From Pseudoalteromonas sp. T1lg23B (GTDB lineage Bacteria; Pseudomonadota; Gammaproteobacteria; Enterobacterales; Alteromonadaceae), in the NCBI RefSeq assembly GCF_002964665.1, contig NZ_PQBZ01000013.1, positions 62,001-126,000 of the forward strand: a stretch of DNA of 64,000 bases. The letters are read 5' to 3'. The translations under genes and the position numbers were made by a program. Numbering within the stretch: the first letter of the stretch is position 1; every line of letters begins with the position of its first letter. The notes below the pieces were generated by a model, which ran no database searches, had not been told where the DNA came from, and saw only the letters and a list, made by a program, of their open reading frames with translations. Of the stretch, positions 9,601 through 18,700 are shown in pieces.

Positions 9601-12225
9601 TCACAAGAAGTGAGAGATTATTGGCGCAGCAAACTGGAAGATGCGAATCTGCCTTGGTGGGCGGGTAAAACCCTGACGGGTAAATCGCGTCAGGTGTTGG
9701 ATGTTAGCCCTGAGTCGAGCCAAAAAATCCGTGACTTAGCGAAGCAGCTAGGGGTGCAAGAAAGAAGTATTCTACTGACTACGCATGTGGTGCTATTGGC
9801 ATTGGTCAATGGTAACAAAGACGTTGTGACTTCCGTTGTGGCTAACTGTCGCCCTGAATATGAAGGGGCAGACAAAACATTGGGCTTGTTCTTAAACTCA
9901 CTACCCTTTGTAACGAGCTTAGAAGATCACAGTTGGCAGGATTTAATCAAGCAAGTGGATGCACAAGTGTCGCAAGATGCTTCGAAGCGTACACTACCGC
10001 TGAGCGTCATGCAAAAAGACGCGGGTTTGGATTTCTCGTCATCGTTGTTTAATTATGTTGACTTCCATGTGTATGAAAGCCTTGCGGATGACATCGAAGT
10101 AATGGGAGCACAAGGCTCACTTGAACAAAACTACTTGATCAGTGTGACTTACTCAAAAGTAAAGCAAGTTGCACAAGATACCTTCAACCTAACGTTGGAT
10201 ATTGATCAAGAAACCTTTGGTGAAGCGATGGCTGAACGCATGTTGCAATATAGTCAACGCATTATCGAGAGCATTACGCAAACACCAAACAGTGCAATTT
10301 CGTTTACTGGGCTAATGAGTCAAGATGAGATGGCGCAACAGTTGGCACATTGGAATGACACGGCGCGTCAGGATGACCAAAGTGCAACCGTGTACCAAGG
10401 AGTCTTCGCACAGGCGAGCAAAACTCCAGACGCTATCGCGGTACAAGCGGGTGAGACGCAGTTGAGCTATCAGCAGTTGGTAGATAAAGCAACCCGTATG
10501 AGTGCGTACTTTGAGTCACAAGGATTGCGTAAAGGCGACCGCATTGGTTTGTATATGCCACGTTGCCCACAGTTAATGATCACTCTGTTAGCGGCGATGA
10601 ACTCTGGATTGGTGTATGTACCAATTGACTTAAAAAATACCCAACAACGGGTAGAAAAAATCGTCTCCAGTGCTGAATTAAAGCTGATGGTATCCATGGC
10701 AGAACTGTCGCAGCAGACGGCTAAGTGTCACGTTGATGTGATGCTGGTGGATGATGCGTTAAGTGCAGATTGGCTCGCCAATGTGACGCCACAGGAGCAC
10801 AGTACGGTATCAGCAAGCGGTAGCGATAGCGTGTATGTGATTTATACCTCTGGATCAACGGGTGAACCAAAAGGGGTTGAAATACATCATCAAGGCTTGA
10901 TGGACTACTGTCAAACGGGTCTCGACTTGTACTACAACACCGACTTGAGCGGCTCATTGGTGGTGACCTCTCATGCATTTGACCTGACAGTACCCAGTTT
11001 GTATTTACCATTATTGGCGGGTGGTACGGTCACGCTAACAGCCATGGATGAAGAAATATCTGGATTGCATCTTGCGCTCACGCGTGGCGATAAACGCCAA
11101 TACTTGATGCGTATGACGCCGATGCATGTAAACGCCATGTTGGCTCTGATGGAACCATCTTTTGTCAGCGAAGCGCGTCATGTGTTTGTCATTGGTGGAG
11201 AAAGTTTTGCACCAAACGATGCGAAAAAGCTACAAAGCTTCTTCCCTCACAGTGTGATTTACAACCACTACGGCCCATCGGAAAGTGTGGTGGGGTGTAC
11301 CATATACAACGTGAGTGAAAAACTCGATAGCGACATCGACGTATTACCAATTGGTCGTGCAATGCCCAATACCCGTCTATACGTGTTATCGCCAGAGCAA
11401 GAAGTGGTGCCTGTAGGTTGTGTAGGTGAGTTGTACATCGCAGGGACAGGGGTTGCGAAGGGCTATCTCAATCGTCCTGACTTAACGGCCGAGCGTTTTG
11501 TTGAAAAGAGCTTTGCCAATGGGGTTACTGAGCGCCTGTATAGAACAGGTGACTTAGTGCGCTACGATGAACTAGGGCAGCTGTACTATATGGGCAGAAC
11601 TGACCAACAGATAAAAGTGCGTGGTTACCGTGTAGAGCCAGCAGAGATTGAACAAGTGCTTCTTAAACAGTCTGATATTAACAATGCTTTAGTCATGATG
11701 TTAAAAGATGACAATGGTGAAGCACAGCTAGTGGCTTATGTGACCACCTACCGCGAAGCAACAATACACAGCGACTGGTTAGTAGAATTGAAGGCGTATC
11801 TTACGCAGTCATTACCTAACTATATGGTTCCGAGTGCGGTTGTTCATTTAGAGAGCATGCCATTGAGCATCAATGGCAAGGTAGATAGAAAGGCACTGCC
11901 TAAACCGGATGCGATGGCGCAACAAAATTATGTTGAACCAGCCTCAGAAACGGAGCAGGCTGTAGCGTCAATCTTTGCAGACATCCTGAATGTAGAGCAA
12001 GTTGGCCGCCATGATGACTTCTTTGCACTCGGTGGACACTCTTTGAATGCCACACGTTTGGTGGGCATGGTGCGAGAAGTCTTTGCCATAGAGCTACCAC
12101 TGGTTGAAGTGTTCAATCAACGTGACGTGATGCACCTTGCACAAACTATCGATGAAATCGTGACAATGAGTCACAACGTCGTTGGGCTTGATGAGCTGTC
12201 AGAGTTAGTGGAGATGCAATGGTAA
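3613..12225 (+). CDS. NRPS, 3' part: A1(rest)-T-E / C-A2-T / C-A3-T
   Basis: The listed start (GTG 3613) is only the first start-like codon after the frameshift; real coding continuity runs from 1763. Domain order: end of A1; T1 (GGDSI, Ser codon 4306); epimerization domain with HHLIIDG at 4864-4884 and FNYLGQ later; C2 with HHILLDG at 6235-6255; A2 with pocket code D-F-W-S-V-G-M-V-H, near the Thr code; T2 (Ser codon 8836); C3 with HHALFDG at 9448-9468; A3 with code D-L-P-R-V-G-H-V-G and an altered A2 core (IDLKNTQQR where IDPxYPxxR is usual); T3 (GGHSL, Ser codon 12040). The protein ends after T3 without a thioesterase and must pass the chain to the third synthetase, which starts with a docking domain. 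Expected added residues: D-Phe-like, Thr-like, then an unassigned, possibly acidic residue (inferred). Confidence 0.94.
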   Translation: MVSIGSALANLSLYVVAPNTQQLVPRGAAGELLIAGASLAKGYLHNPTLTARSFIESDLGVGKAQRLYRTGDYVRLLENGKLEFLGRIDNQIQFNGFRIELGEIEQVIQAQAGVKSALVILDPHSQLKRLVAYVIKEDDAFDSHAVLDGVKDQLPDYMVPAVIVTVDSYPLTANGKVDTSKLPIADVSANRSNAYVAPKDEVQRLLCEQWQQLLMVEQVGITDSFFELGGDSILSIQAVARANQKGINITTKGLLKLQTIEKLTADLADQAPQEVKATQEALTGNAPLLPIQQSYLDNTQVDHHYFNQAVLLSVPSELNHAMLTRIVNAMVARHDAMRLGFSQDEQGQWCAQYQTFSEQQLNACCVALDLPEDTTQQAQFIEQVGEQYQSNFALVGDPLVRAVLLSSKETQYVLFVAHHLIIDGMSWRVLLQDLMQAYGQLNQGHEIALGAKTSSYQQWTEALADYQDPAQDIWSLSQPVDRIETDFDEVGDNSQASTQMWHFELNEKDTQALLKECPSSYNTTINELLLSALAQALHQWQTLDTVSVMLESHGREPLFDDIDTSQTVGWFTSIYPLVLNCADSEMGETIKDIKERYRAIPNNGIGFGYWAQRNPELASQYNPQILFNYLGQFDQAVDNESGFAFAEGNLGKAVSDKHQREYLLGINSLVSEGRLSVALDYSENRFTADNIKSFSNLLEQALIELVAHCKVVKQQYTPSDFPLASITQQELDVLQQQHDIARLYPATSMQKGMMFQSLVKNDAYLTQSDFVFTGEIDLTYFQQAWQSVIDRFDVFRTVFVGSGESLHQLVVKQATLPWHVEDLRELGEQQQQQRFDEFRTQDRQQGFDLANSAPMMRVVIFKLADDKYRLLWTHHHILLDGWSLPIVYGAVVESYECLMQGKPLVTAPSGDYESYIRWLGERSQSDAQQYWRGQLGHIDNPTPLNIDKLPTDGESGHHVQRQLLSKEQTARLKDFAASAQVTVNTLLQFAWGYLLHRYSNENEVVFGSIVSGRPGELLDVEQMVGLFINNIPVVLNLDNQQSIREQLQAMHANFQEANEHCYVPLNEIQSYSEVEGGYPLFDSIFSFENYPLDAAVSAEKEASIAVESVDAFEENEYKLTINAGLSETLIVRCSYYKEQFAQSTVQRVLDHYIQILLQLPQCEQLTQVELLTQQEQTQLLSMGEQLNHYEVTRCIHEQFEAQVAQYPDAVAVVCDDQQLTYRELNERANQIAHYLMTQGVEADELVGLYTERSLEMIVGILAILKSGAAYVPLDPDYPDSRIEYMLEDSDIRIVLTQSHLQETIPAEEQLLVLVDEPERYEGFRKDNISTTDANVSVQNLAYVIYTSGSTGKPKGVLVEHRNVLRLFSSSDEHFDFKQTDVWSLFHSISFDFSVWEIWGALFYGAKLVVVPKEVAKETERFSALVNEQKVTVLSQTPAAFELFSQQDQIEPHDTLRYVVFGGAALNFASLKPWIARHGDDAPQLINMYGITETTVHVTYKRVTQEHVMSEQGSMIGFPLLDLSSYVLDQNQQFVAIGVPGELYVGGDGVTRGYLNRDDLTERAFIDNPFMAGERLYRTGDLVKRIDTGELVYLGRIDDQVKIRGFRIELGEIEHQIRDHHSVNEVLVLTQGELHDKRLVAYVVLTEGQEQQQAIADLKASITQSLAPHMVPAAFVVIDKIPLTINGKVNRKALPEADFSASVEDYQAPETAVEVAMADIWQQVLKVERVGVSDNFFALGGDSIRAISLVAKMKESGYSVSIGALFEHPTIKQLAGVVAQEEVISLPDVPAFSMLAEQEYAKLRDQADFESIEDAYPMTQLQQGMVFHNLLAGGQGIYHDVMSFKIKSAFDAPTFAAAVTSLAQRHQILRTLFVMDSQASTQLVYKQLAVEPEVVSLTDMTEQQQAQYLTQWINDEKNSAFDFSKPLWRIYIHQLDEECFQYTISFHHALFDGWSIATLNTQLFNEYIARREGTYQASDDVVLPYKYLVHQEQAAMQSQEVRDYWRSKLEDANLPWWAGKTLTGKSRQVLDVSPESSQKIRDLAKQLGVQERSILLTTHVVLLALVNGNKDVVTSVVANCRPEYEGADKTLGLFLNSLPFVTSLEDHSWQDLIKQVDAQVSQDASKRTLPLSVMQKDAGLDFSSSLFNYVDFHVYESLADDIEVMGAQGSLEQNYLISVTYSKVKQVAQDTFNLTLDIDQETFGEAMAERMLQYSQRIIESITQTPNSAISFTGLMSQDEMAQQLAHWNDTARQDDQSATVYQGVFAQASKTPDAIAVQAGETQLSYQQLVDKATRMSAYFESQGLRKGDRIGLYMPRCPQLMITLLAAMNSGLVYVPIDLKNTQQRVEKIVSSAELKLMVSMAELSQQTAKCHVDVMLVDDALSADWLANVTPQEHSTVSASGSDSVYVIYTSGSTGEPKGVEIHHQGLMDYCQTGLDLYYNTDLSGSLVVTSHAFDLTVPSLYLPLLAGGTVTLTAMDEEISGLHLALTRGDKRQYLMRMTPMHVNAMLALMEPSFVSEARHVFVIGGESFAPNDAKKLQSFFPHSVIYNHYGPSESVVGCTIYNVSEKLDSDIDVLPIGRAMPNTRLYVLSPEQEVVPVGCVGELYIAGTGVAKGYLNRPDLTAERFVEKSFANGVTERLYRTGDLVRYDELGQLYYMGRTDQQIKVRGYRVEPAEIEQVLLKQSDINNALVMMLKDDNGEAQLVAYVTTYREATIHSDWLVELKAYLTQSLPNYMVPSAVVHLESMPLSINGKVDRKALPKPDAMAQQNYVEPASETEQAVASIFADILNVEQVGRHDDFFALGGHSLNATRLVGMVREVFAIELPLVEVFNQRDVMHLAQTIDEIVTMSHNVVGLDELSELVEMQW

Positions 12226-12231
12226 AACGCG

Positions 12232-12269
12232 ATTTACTAACTTAATCCTAATTTACTAACTTAATCCTA
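12232..12269 (+). repeat. Perfect 19-bp tandem duplication
   Basis: The unit ATTTACTAACTTAATCCTA occurs at 12232-12250 and again at 12251-12269 without mismatch, directly after the stop codon of the second synthetase. It probably arose by slippage; no function can be assigned. Confidence 0.95.
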
Positions 12270-12315
12270 ATAATGAGTTAATGTCAAAACCAGCAAGGAC
12301 GCTGGTATTCAATCC

Positions 12316-12381
12316 AAAGGAACAGGGTGTCATGTTGCGTATCGCATCGCAACTCGCTTGTTTGTGACAGTCTGTTCCTTT
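12316..12381 (+). terminator. Long hairpin, possible terminator or attenuator
   Basis: A perfect 10-bp outer stem (AAAGGAACAG at 12316-12325, CTGTTCCTTT at 12372-12381) is extended inward by TGTCA/TGACA and by an inner GTTGCG/CGCAAC hairpin. The right arm runs into TTTTATC, so it could end transcription from the second NRPS gene. The size and branching are larger than for an ordinary terminator, so a structured leader RNA is an alternative. Confidence 0.5.
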
Positions 12382-12652
12382 TATCTCCCAAAATTTGCTA
12401 TGTCAGCCTTGATTTTTAGACCCCCTACTTCAGTGGTTAAAATTTAATCGCACCTTATAACTTAAACCTACCAATCAGTCAGTTAAAGCCGTTTTAGATT
12501 ATTTACTCTTGCGCTAAAAAATCGCTTTTCTTCGCTAAATTCCAAGCGTCTACAGCACCATACCTAGTAGATATGGCAGGTGACAGTTTTCCAAAATATG
12601 GAGACACTACATCGACTTATATTCCGTAGTGCCGACGTACTAGGAGAAGGAT

Positions 12653-12697
12653 ATGTCGCGGTCGTTAAAGGAGCATAAGCTGGGTAGGCCTTGGTAG
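12653..12697 (+). CDS. Possible 14-residue leader peptide ORF
   Basis: ATG at 12653 is preceded by AGGAGAAGG at an ideal distance and is followed by 13 codons (MSRSLKEHKLGRPW) and TAG. It lies about 100 bases before the third NRPS start. It could be a leader that couples translation to downstream expression, or chance. There is no similarity I recognise and no obvious codon-rich attenuator motif. Confidence 0.2.
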   Translation: MSRSLKEHKLGRPW

Positions 12698-12796
12698 GTT
12701 GCATTGTGACCAGTTGCACAGCCAAAGGTTATATCAATCGATTAATTATAAAAATAACAGAGCAACAGGAAATTGTTGGGTATTCAGGGTGATAAA

Positions 12797-15700
12797 ATGC
12801 AAGTTGTACATCTAGTTAAAGAGCTCAATCAACACGGTATTTTTCCGTATGTTGAGCATGGAAAACTAAAGACAAAATCAAAAAGTACGCAAATATCTCA
12901 AGATTTAATCGCCAAGATCAAGCACCATAAGGAGGACTTGATCTCTTTTCTATCTGATGCCCGACACGCTAATGCGGCGGTAAATACGAACGTGATCACC
13001 AAGCTTGAGCAGGGTCAAGAAACACGTTTGTCCTACTCTCAGCAGCGATTATGGTTTATCGATCAATTAGAACAAACGAGTAGCCAATACAATATGACGC
13101 GCGCTATCTACTTGCGCGGCAAGCTCAACATTGAGGCTTTACAGCGCGCCTTAAATGAGGTGGTTTCGCGTCATGAGGTGCTACGCACGGTATATTTTGA
13201 AGATGGCGGTGAGCCGCGTCACAGAGTGACGCCGTTACAGCCCCTTAGCATCAAGAATGTGGACTTAAGCACGCTGGATGACACATCGCAAGAGTGTCAG
13301 TTGCAACAGGTGATGATGCACGAGTTCTCTAAACCGTTTGATTTAAGCTCTGATGTGATGCTGCGATTGACGTTGGTTCAGTTGGCTGAAGATTACTGTG
13401 CACTGCTATTTAATGTGCATCATATAGCCTCTGATGGTTGGTCTATGGGGATTCTAACACGCGAATTTGTGCAGCTTTATCATGCCTATGTGAATGACGA
13501 GCCGTCACCGCTACCGCCCTTACCTGTGCAATATAGCGATTATACCCATTGGCAGCGCTCAGAGATTCAGCAGCAACGCTTACAAGCGCAGTTAGATTAT
13601 TGGACCCAGCAGCTAAAAGACATTCCAACCACACATGGTTTGCCCTTAGACAAACCTCGCCCTGCACAACAAAGCTTTGCTGGCCAAGGATATACACAGT
13701 ACATAGACAAGTCTTTGTATCAAAAGCTTTTACAGGCGTGTCAGCAGCACGATGTTACGTTGTTCATGTTACTACAGTGTAGTTTTGCTCTCTTGCTGGG
13801 CCGTTGGAGTTCTGAGTCTAAGGTGGTGATGGGTTGTCCGATCGCAGGGCGTACGCAACGAGAAATTGAGCCCTTGATAGGTTTCTTTGTTAACACCCTA
13901 GTATTTAAAACAGACCTTGAAGAAAACGTCACGTTTACCCAGTTACTTGCACAAAGCAAAGACACGGCACTGCGGGCATTTACCAACCAAGATATGCCTT
14001 TTGATATGTTGGTAGAGCAATTACAACCCGAGCGTAGTATGAGTCATTCACCGATCTTTCAGGTGATGTTTGCTTTGCAAAACAATGACTATGGCGAACT
14101 AAAGTTACCAGGTATTGAAGCCAGTGGTATTGCAGGTGAAGTAAAGCATACACGCTTTGATTTAGAGTTGTTTGCAGGGGAGTTGGGGGATGAGTTTGTG
14201 ATGCAGTGGAACTTTGCCACCAGCATTTTTGAACCCAAAACCATTCAAGCTTTGGCGCAAAGTTTTACGGTGTTATTGGAGAGCATTGTTGCAGCTCCAG
14301 AGACGCCTATTTTTGAATTATCGATTACCTCTGCGAATGACAAAGCGACGTTACAGCAGTGGCGAGCGCAAAACCAAGTGGCGCACAGCGACTTTTCACA
14401 AGGTGTACAGCATTTAATTAGTCAACACGTACAACACAGTGCGGATGAGATTGCGCTAAGCGATGGAGTGAATCAGCTAACCTATGCTCAGCTGGACCGC
14501 TGTGCCAATCAATTTGCTCATGCGTTGATAGCACAAGGCCTACAGCCGGGTGATTATGTGGGGATCTCACAGCAACGCAGTGTTGCTATGATAATCAGCG
14601 TGTTGGCGGTACTTAAAGCGGGTGGGGCCTACGTTGCACTGGATCCTAACTATCCTCAAGAGCGCTTGAGCTACATCAGCCAAGACAGTGGCATCAAAAT
14701 ATTAATTTGCGACGATTTATCCCGTTGGCAAGCGCTACAAACGCAGATCACGGTGTTAGATGCCAATGATACAGATTATCAGCATTACCCAAATACCACA
14801 CCAAGCGTTGATATTAATGGTCAAACACCCGCCTATGTTATTTATACATCAGGGTCCACGGGCCAGCCAAAGGGGACAGTGCTATCACATCAAGTGCTTG
14901 AAAACTTGATGAACTCACAGTTTGCTCGCTATAAGAATATTGCTCAGAAGTTGCCAACCTTACAGTACTCAACACTAAATTTTGATATGGCGATTTATGA
15001 GATCATGACGGCACTTTGCAGTGGTAGCCAATTGGTTGTGGTTGATGAAGCAACACGTCAGTCGTTACCTGATCTATTGGAAGTCATAGTGCGCCAGCAG
15101 ATAGGGTGTTTATATTTACCAACCGCTATGTTGGTTAGCTTTTGTGAATATGTAACGGATCAGGCGCTCCATCTCCCGTCTTTGAAAGTGTTACAAGTGG
15201 CCGGTGAAGCGCTGAAGATTTACCCGCAAGTAAGAGCGTTCTTCGCCCAACATCGCCATTGTCAGCTTCTCAACCTGTACGGTCCTTCTGAAACACATGT
15301 CGTAACGGATTATGCGCTCCAAGGTGATGTCAAAACTTGGCCTTTATATCCCTCAATCGGTAAGCCTATTCATAACGCCAGCGCTTATATTATGGACAGT
15401 AACTTGTCAGAGGTGCCAATTGGCTGTGTTGGAGAGTTGTATATTAGTGGTCCATGTTTGGCGGACAAATACATTAATCGTGATGAGTTAACTGCGGAAC
15501 GTTTTATTTATCATCCACAAAATCCGCAGCAGCGGATGTATCGCACAGGTGACTTGGTTCGCTATGTGGACGATGGCCATATTGAGTATCTAGGTCGCGC
15601 CGATGAACAGGTTAAAATCAGGGGCTTCCGTGTTGAACCACAGGAAATTGAACAGCAGCTATTGCAAACCAATTTATTAAAAGCCGCTGTGGTGACAACG

Positions 15701-18700
15701 GTTGAGTTGGCGAATGAGCTACATATTGTGGCGTACGTCACGGTATTAGATGCGACAACTGATGCGGCCATGATAAAAGCAAAACTCAAGGCGAGTTTAC
15801 CTGAGTACTTAGTACCTTCTCACATTCAGGTTATGGATAAATTCGCTTTAACCGCTAATGGCAAAGTTGATAAACGTGCGTTGCCGGCTCCTAACTTAGG
15901 TGATGTGGTGATAAGCGAGTATGTTGCTGCCAATACGCCTACCGAGCAGGTCGTGCAGCGCTTATGGTGTGAACTACTCAATTTAAATGAACAGCAGGTC
16001 AGCTGTGTGGTGAGCTTTTTCGATCTCGGCGGACATTCTTTACTGGCGATGCGTCTAAGTAATGCTATTCGCAGAGAGTTGGATGTTGAAGTGCCTGTGC
16101 GGGTATTGTTTGTATATGAAACCATTGCGGCCATTGCCAAATATATTGATGAGCTCGAAGCCCATGGTAGTCTCTCCAGAATAACGCCAATTGGGCGTGA
16201 TCAACCGCTACCCTTGTCTTTTTCTCAGCAGCGTCTTTGGTTTGTCGATCAGCTCAATGGCAGCAGTGCGCAATATAATTTACCACTAGCATTAGAGCTA
16301 ACAGGGCCGTTGGATGAAGCGGGCTTACAGCAGAGTTTCACGGCACTGGTTGCCCGTCACGAAGTGCTTAGAACCACCTACCAGATGCAAGATGGCGAGG
16401 CTATCCAATGTATTCATGCGCCCCAACCGGTGACGATTGAGCATCATAATTTAGCGAGCGTCCCTGAATCACAGCAGCATGACGCCGTGTTCGACGTGCT
16501 GCATAAACAAATAGCAGTAGATTTCGATTTAGCGCAGTCTTTGATGATCAGAGTGAGTCTGATTCACTTAAGTGATGAGCATCACGTGTTGTTGGTTGTG
16601 ATGCACCACATTGCCTCCGACGGTTGGTCATTAGGGTTAGTGGCAGATGAAATCTCAAGGTTCTATCAGCAGTGGCGACAGCAGGGGCAATGTGTCGTAA
16701 CACCACTGGCCTTGCAATACGCAGACTATGCAGCATGGCAGCGTCAACATCTGTCCGAGGGCTTGATAGCCCCGCAACTGAGTTATTGGCAAGAACAGTT
16801 GGCTGATATTCCCCAAGTGCATAGTTTACCTCTGGATCAACCCAGACCCGTTAAACCAAGTTATCGCGGTGATACCGTTACTATTGCTTATGACGAACAG
16901 CTTAGCTCAACAATCAGTGAGTTAGCACAACAACACAATGTGACCTTGTTTATGCTGTTACAAAGCGTGTATGCATTGGTGGTCAGTCGCTGGAGCAATG
17001 AGGCAGATATTGTGATTGGCAGCCCGATCGCAGGGCGTCATCATCATGAAGTGGAAGACTTGCTGGGCTTTTTCGTTAACACCTTGATGTTCCGCCATCA
17101 AATCGATGGCCAAAGTCGTTTCACTGATGTGTTACAGCAAGCGCGTTCGACGACATTGAATGCATTTGCCCATCAAGATGTACCGTTTGAAATGTTGGTG
17201 GAACAGTTACAGCCAGAGCGCAGTATCAGTCATGCTCCGCTGTGCCAATTAATGTTCTTGATGCAGAACAATCGTCAGGCGAATTGGGAACTTGAGGGGG
17301 TAACCGCAAGACCCATTGCAGGTCAAGCACAGACTATTAAGCATGATTTGAGCTTATCTGTGATGGAAACAGAGCAAGGGCTGCGATTGAACTGGAGTTA
17401 TGCCAAAGACTTGTTTAATCGTCAGACAGTCGAGCGCTTAGCAGACAGCTTCACCGCACTATTAAATGACGTGCTTGCGGCACCACACAAACCGGTCAAT
17501 CAATTGAATATTCTGGGTCAGCAAGCGCAGCAGCAACTGAACCAATGGAATGATACGGCACAAGACTACGCGCTAGATAAGACCCTTGATGCGATGATAG
17601 CGCAAACGGCACAGCAAATGCCTAACGCCATCGCACTGCAACAAGGCGCATTACAAATAAGTTATGAGCAATTAGATCAGATAACGGATCGCATTGCCTG
17701 TTATCTTCAGCACCAAGGCATAGGTCGTGGCGATCACGTAGGGGTTTATACGCCACGACACCCATTCTTTATTGTTGGCTTACTTGGCGCGCTGAAAGCA
17801 GGGGCGGCCTATGTGCCGATTGAAATTAGTAGTACAGCCGAACGTATTGCAACAATCCACGATGATGCGCAGTTAAAATGTATCCTGACTATGGATTCTC
17901 TGAGCGTCAATTGTCCGCAACAGCACAGTCATTTGCTATTGCTGGATGAGTGTATGCAGCAGAACTGGCTTGATACATTCAATGACAATCAAGCTAATAT
18001 GAGTGATAGCAGCGACATTGCCTATGTCTGTTATACCTCAGGGTCAACAGGCAAACCAAAAGGGGTGGAAGTCAGTCACCGTGGTGTTGTGGATTATTGC
18101 CAAAATGCGATGCGCAGTTATTACCGAGACAGCGACAATCTGAGCGGCTCAATGGTGATCACCTCATTGGCATTTGATATCACAGTGCCAGCGCTTTATT
18201 TACCGCTGCTAAACGGTCATTGCGTCGATTTTTGTCCCGAGCAAGAGGCCTTACCTGAATTTGCGCAAATGATGGTCAAGCGCCAGTCAAATGCCTTGGT
18301 TCGCATGACTCCGATGCATGGTGAAGCGCTACTCAGTTTATTGCCAGAAGATTTTATCAGTACTTCATCACATTGTTTCGTGATTGGTGGAGAAGCTTTC
18401 CCAATAGAACTTGCACAGCGTTTGACTCGAGTCTTTCCAAATGCACAAATCTATAACCACTATGGCCCCACAGAAACCGTAGTGGGATGTGCTATGTATG
18501 ATGTTTCAGCTAATTTAGCAACGTTACATAATGGGTTACCCATCGGTAAAGCGATGGGTAATACCGAGCTGTATGTGCTGGATAGCAATCAAGCCATTAC
18601 CCCGGCTGGGGTCGTTGGTGAGTTGTACATCGGGGGCGAAGGTGTGGCTAAGGGCTATCTCAATAACCCTGAACTGAGCGCTGAAAAGTTTGTTGAACTT

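Larger units (their letters stand above)
12226..12796 (+). other. Long intergenic region between the second and third NRPS genes
   Basis: A 570-base gap is unusual between co-directional NRPS genes that are otherwise tightly packed. It holds a perfect 19-bp tandem duplication (12232-12269), a short hairpin (ACCAGC/GCTGGT, 12289-12306), a long hairpin (12316-12381) followed by TTTTAT, and two very short reading frames (12573-12629 and 12653-12697), the second with a strong ribosome-binding site. This suggests that transcription partly ends and restarts here, or that a leader controls the third synthetase. No convincing -35/-10 pair could be fixed by eye. Confidence 0.6.

Noticed and set aside
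3613..12225. Long similar stretches repeated within and between the NRPS genes
   Set aside because: They are homologous C, A and T domains, expected in any multimodular NRPS, not DNA repeats or mobile elements.
12573..12629. 18-codon ORF in the NRPS intergenic gap
   Set aside because: The site before its ATG is weak and there is no similarity; the ORF at 12653 is the better candidate.
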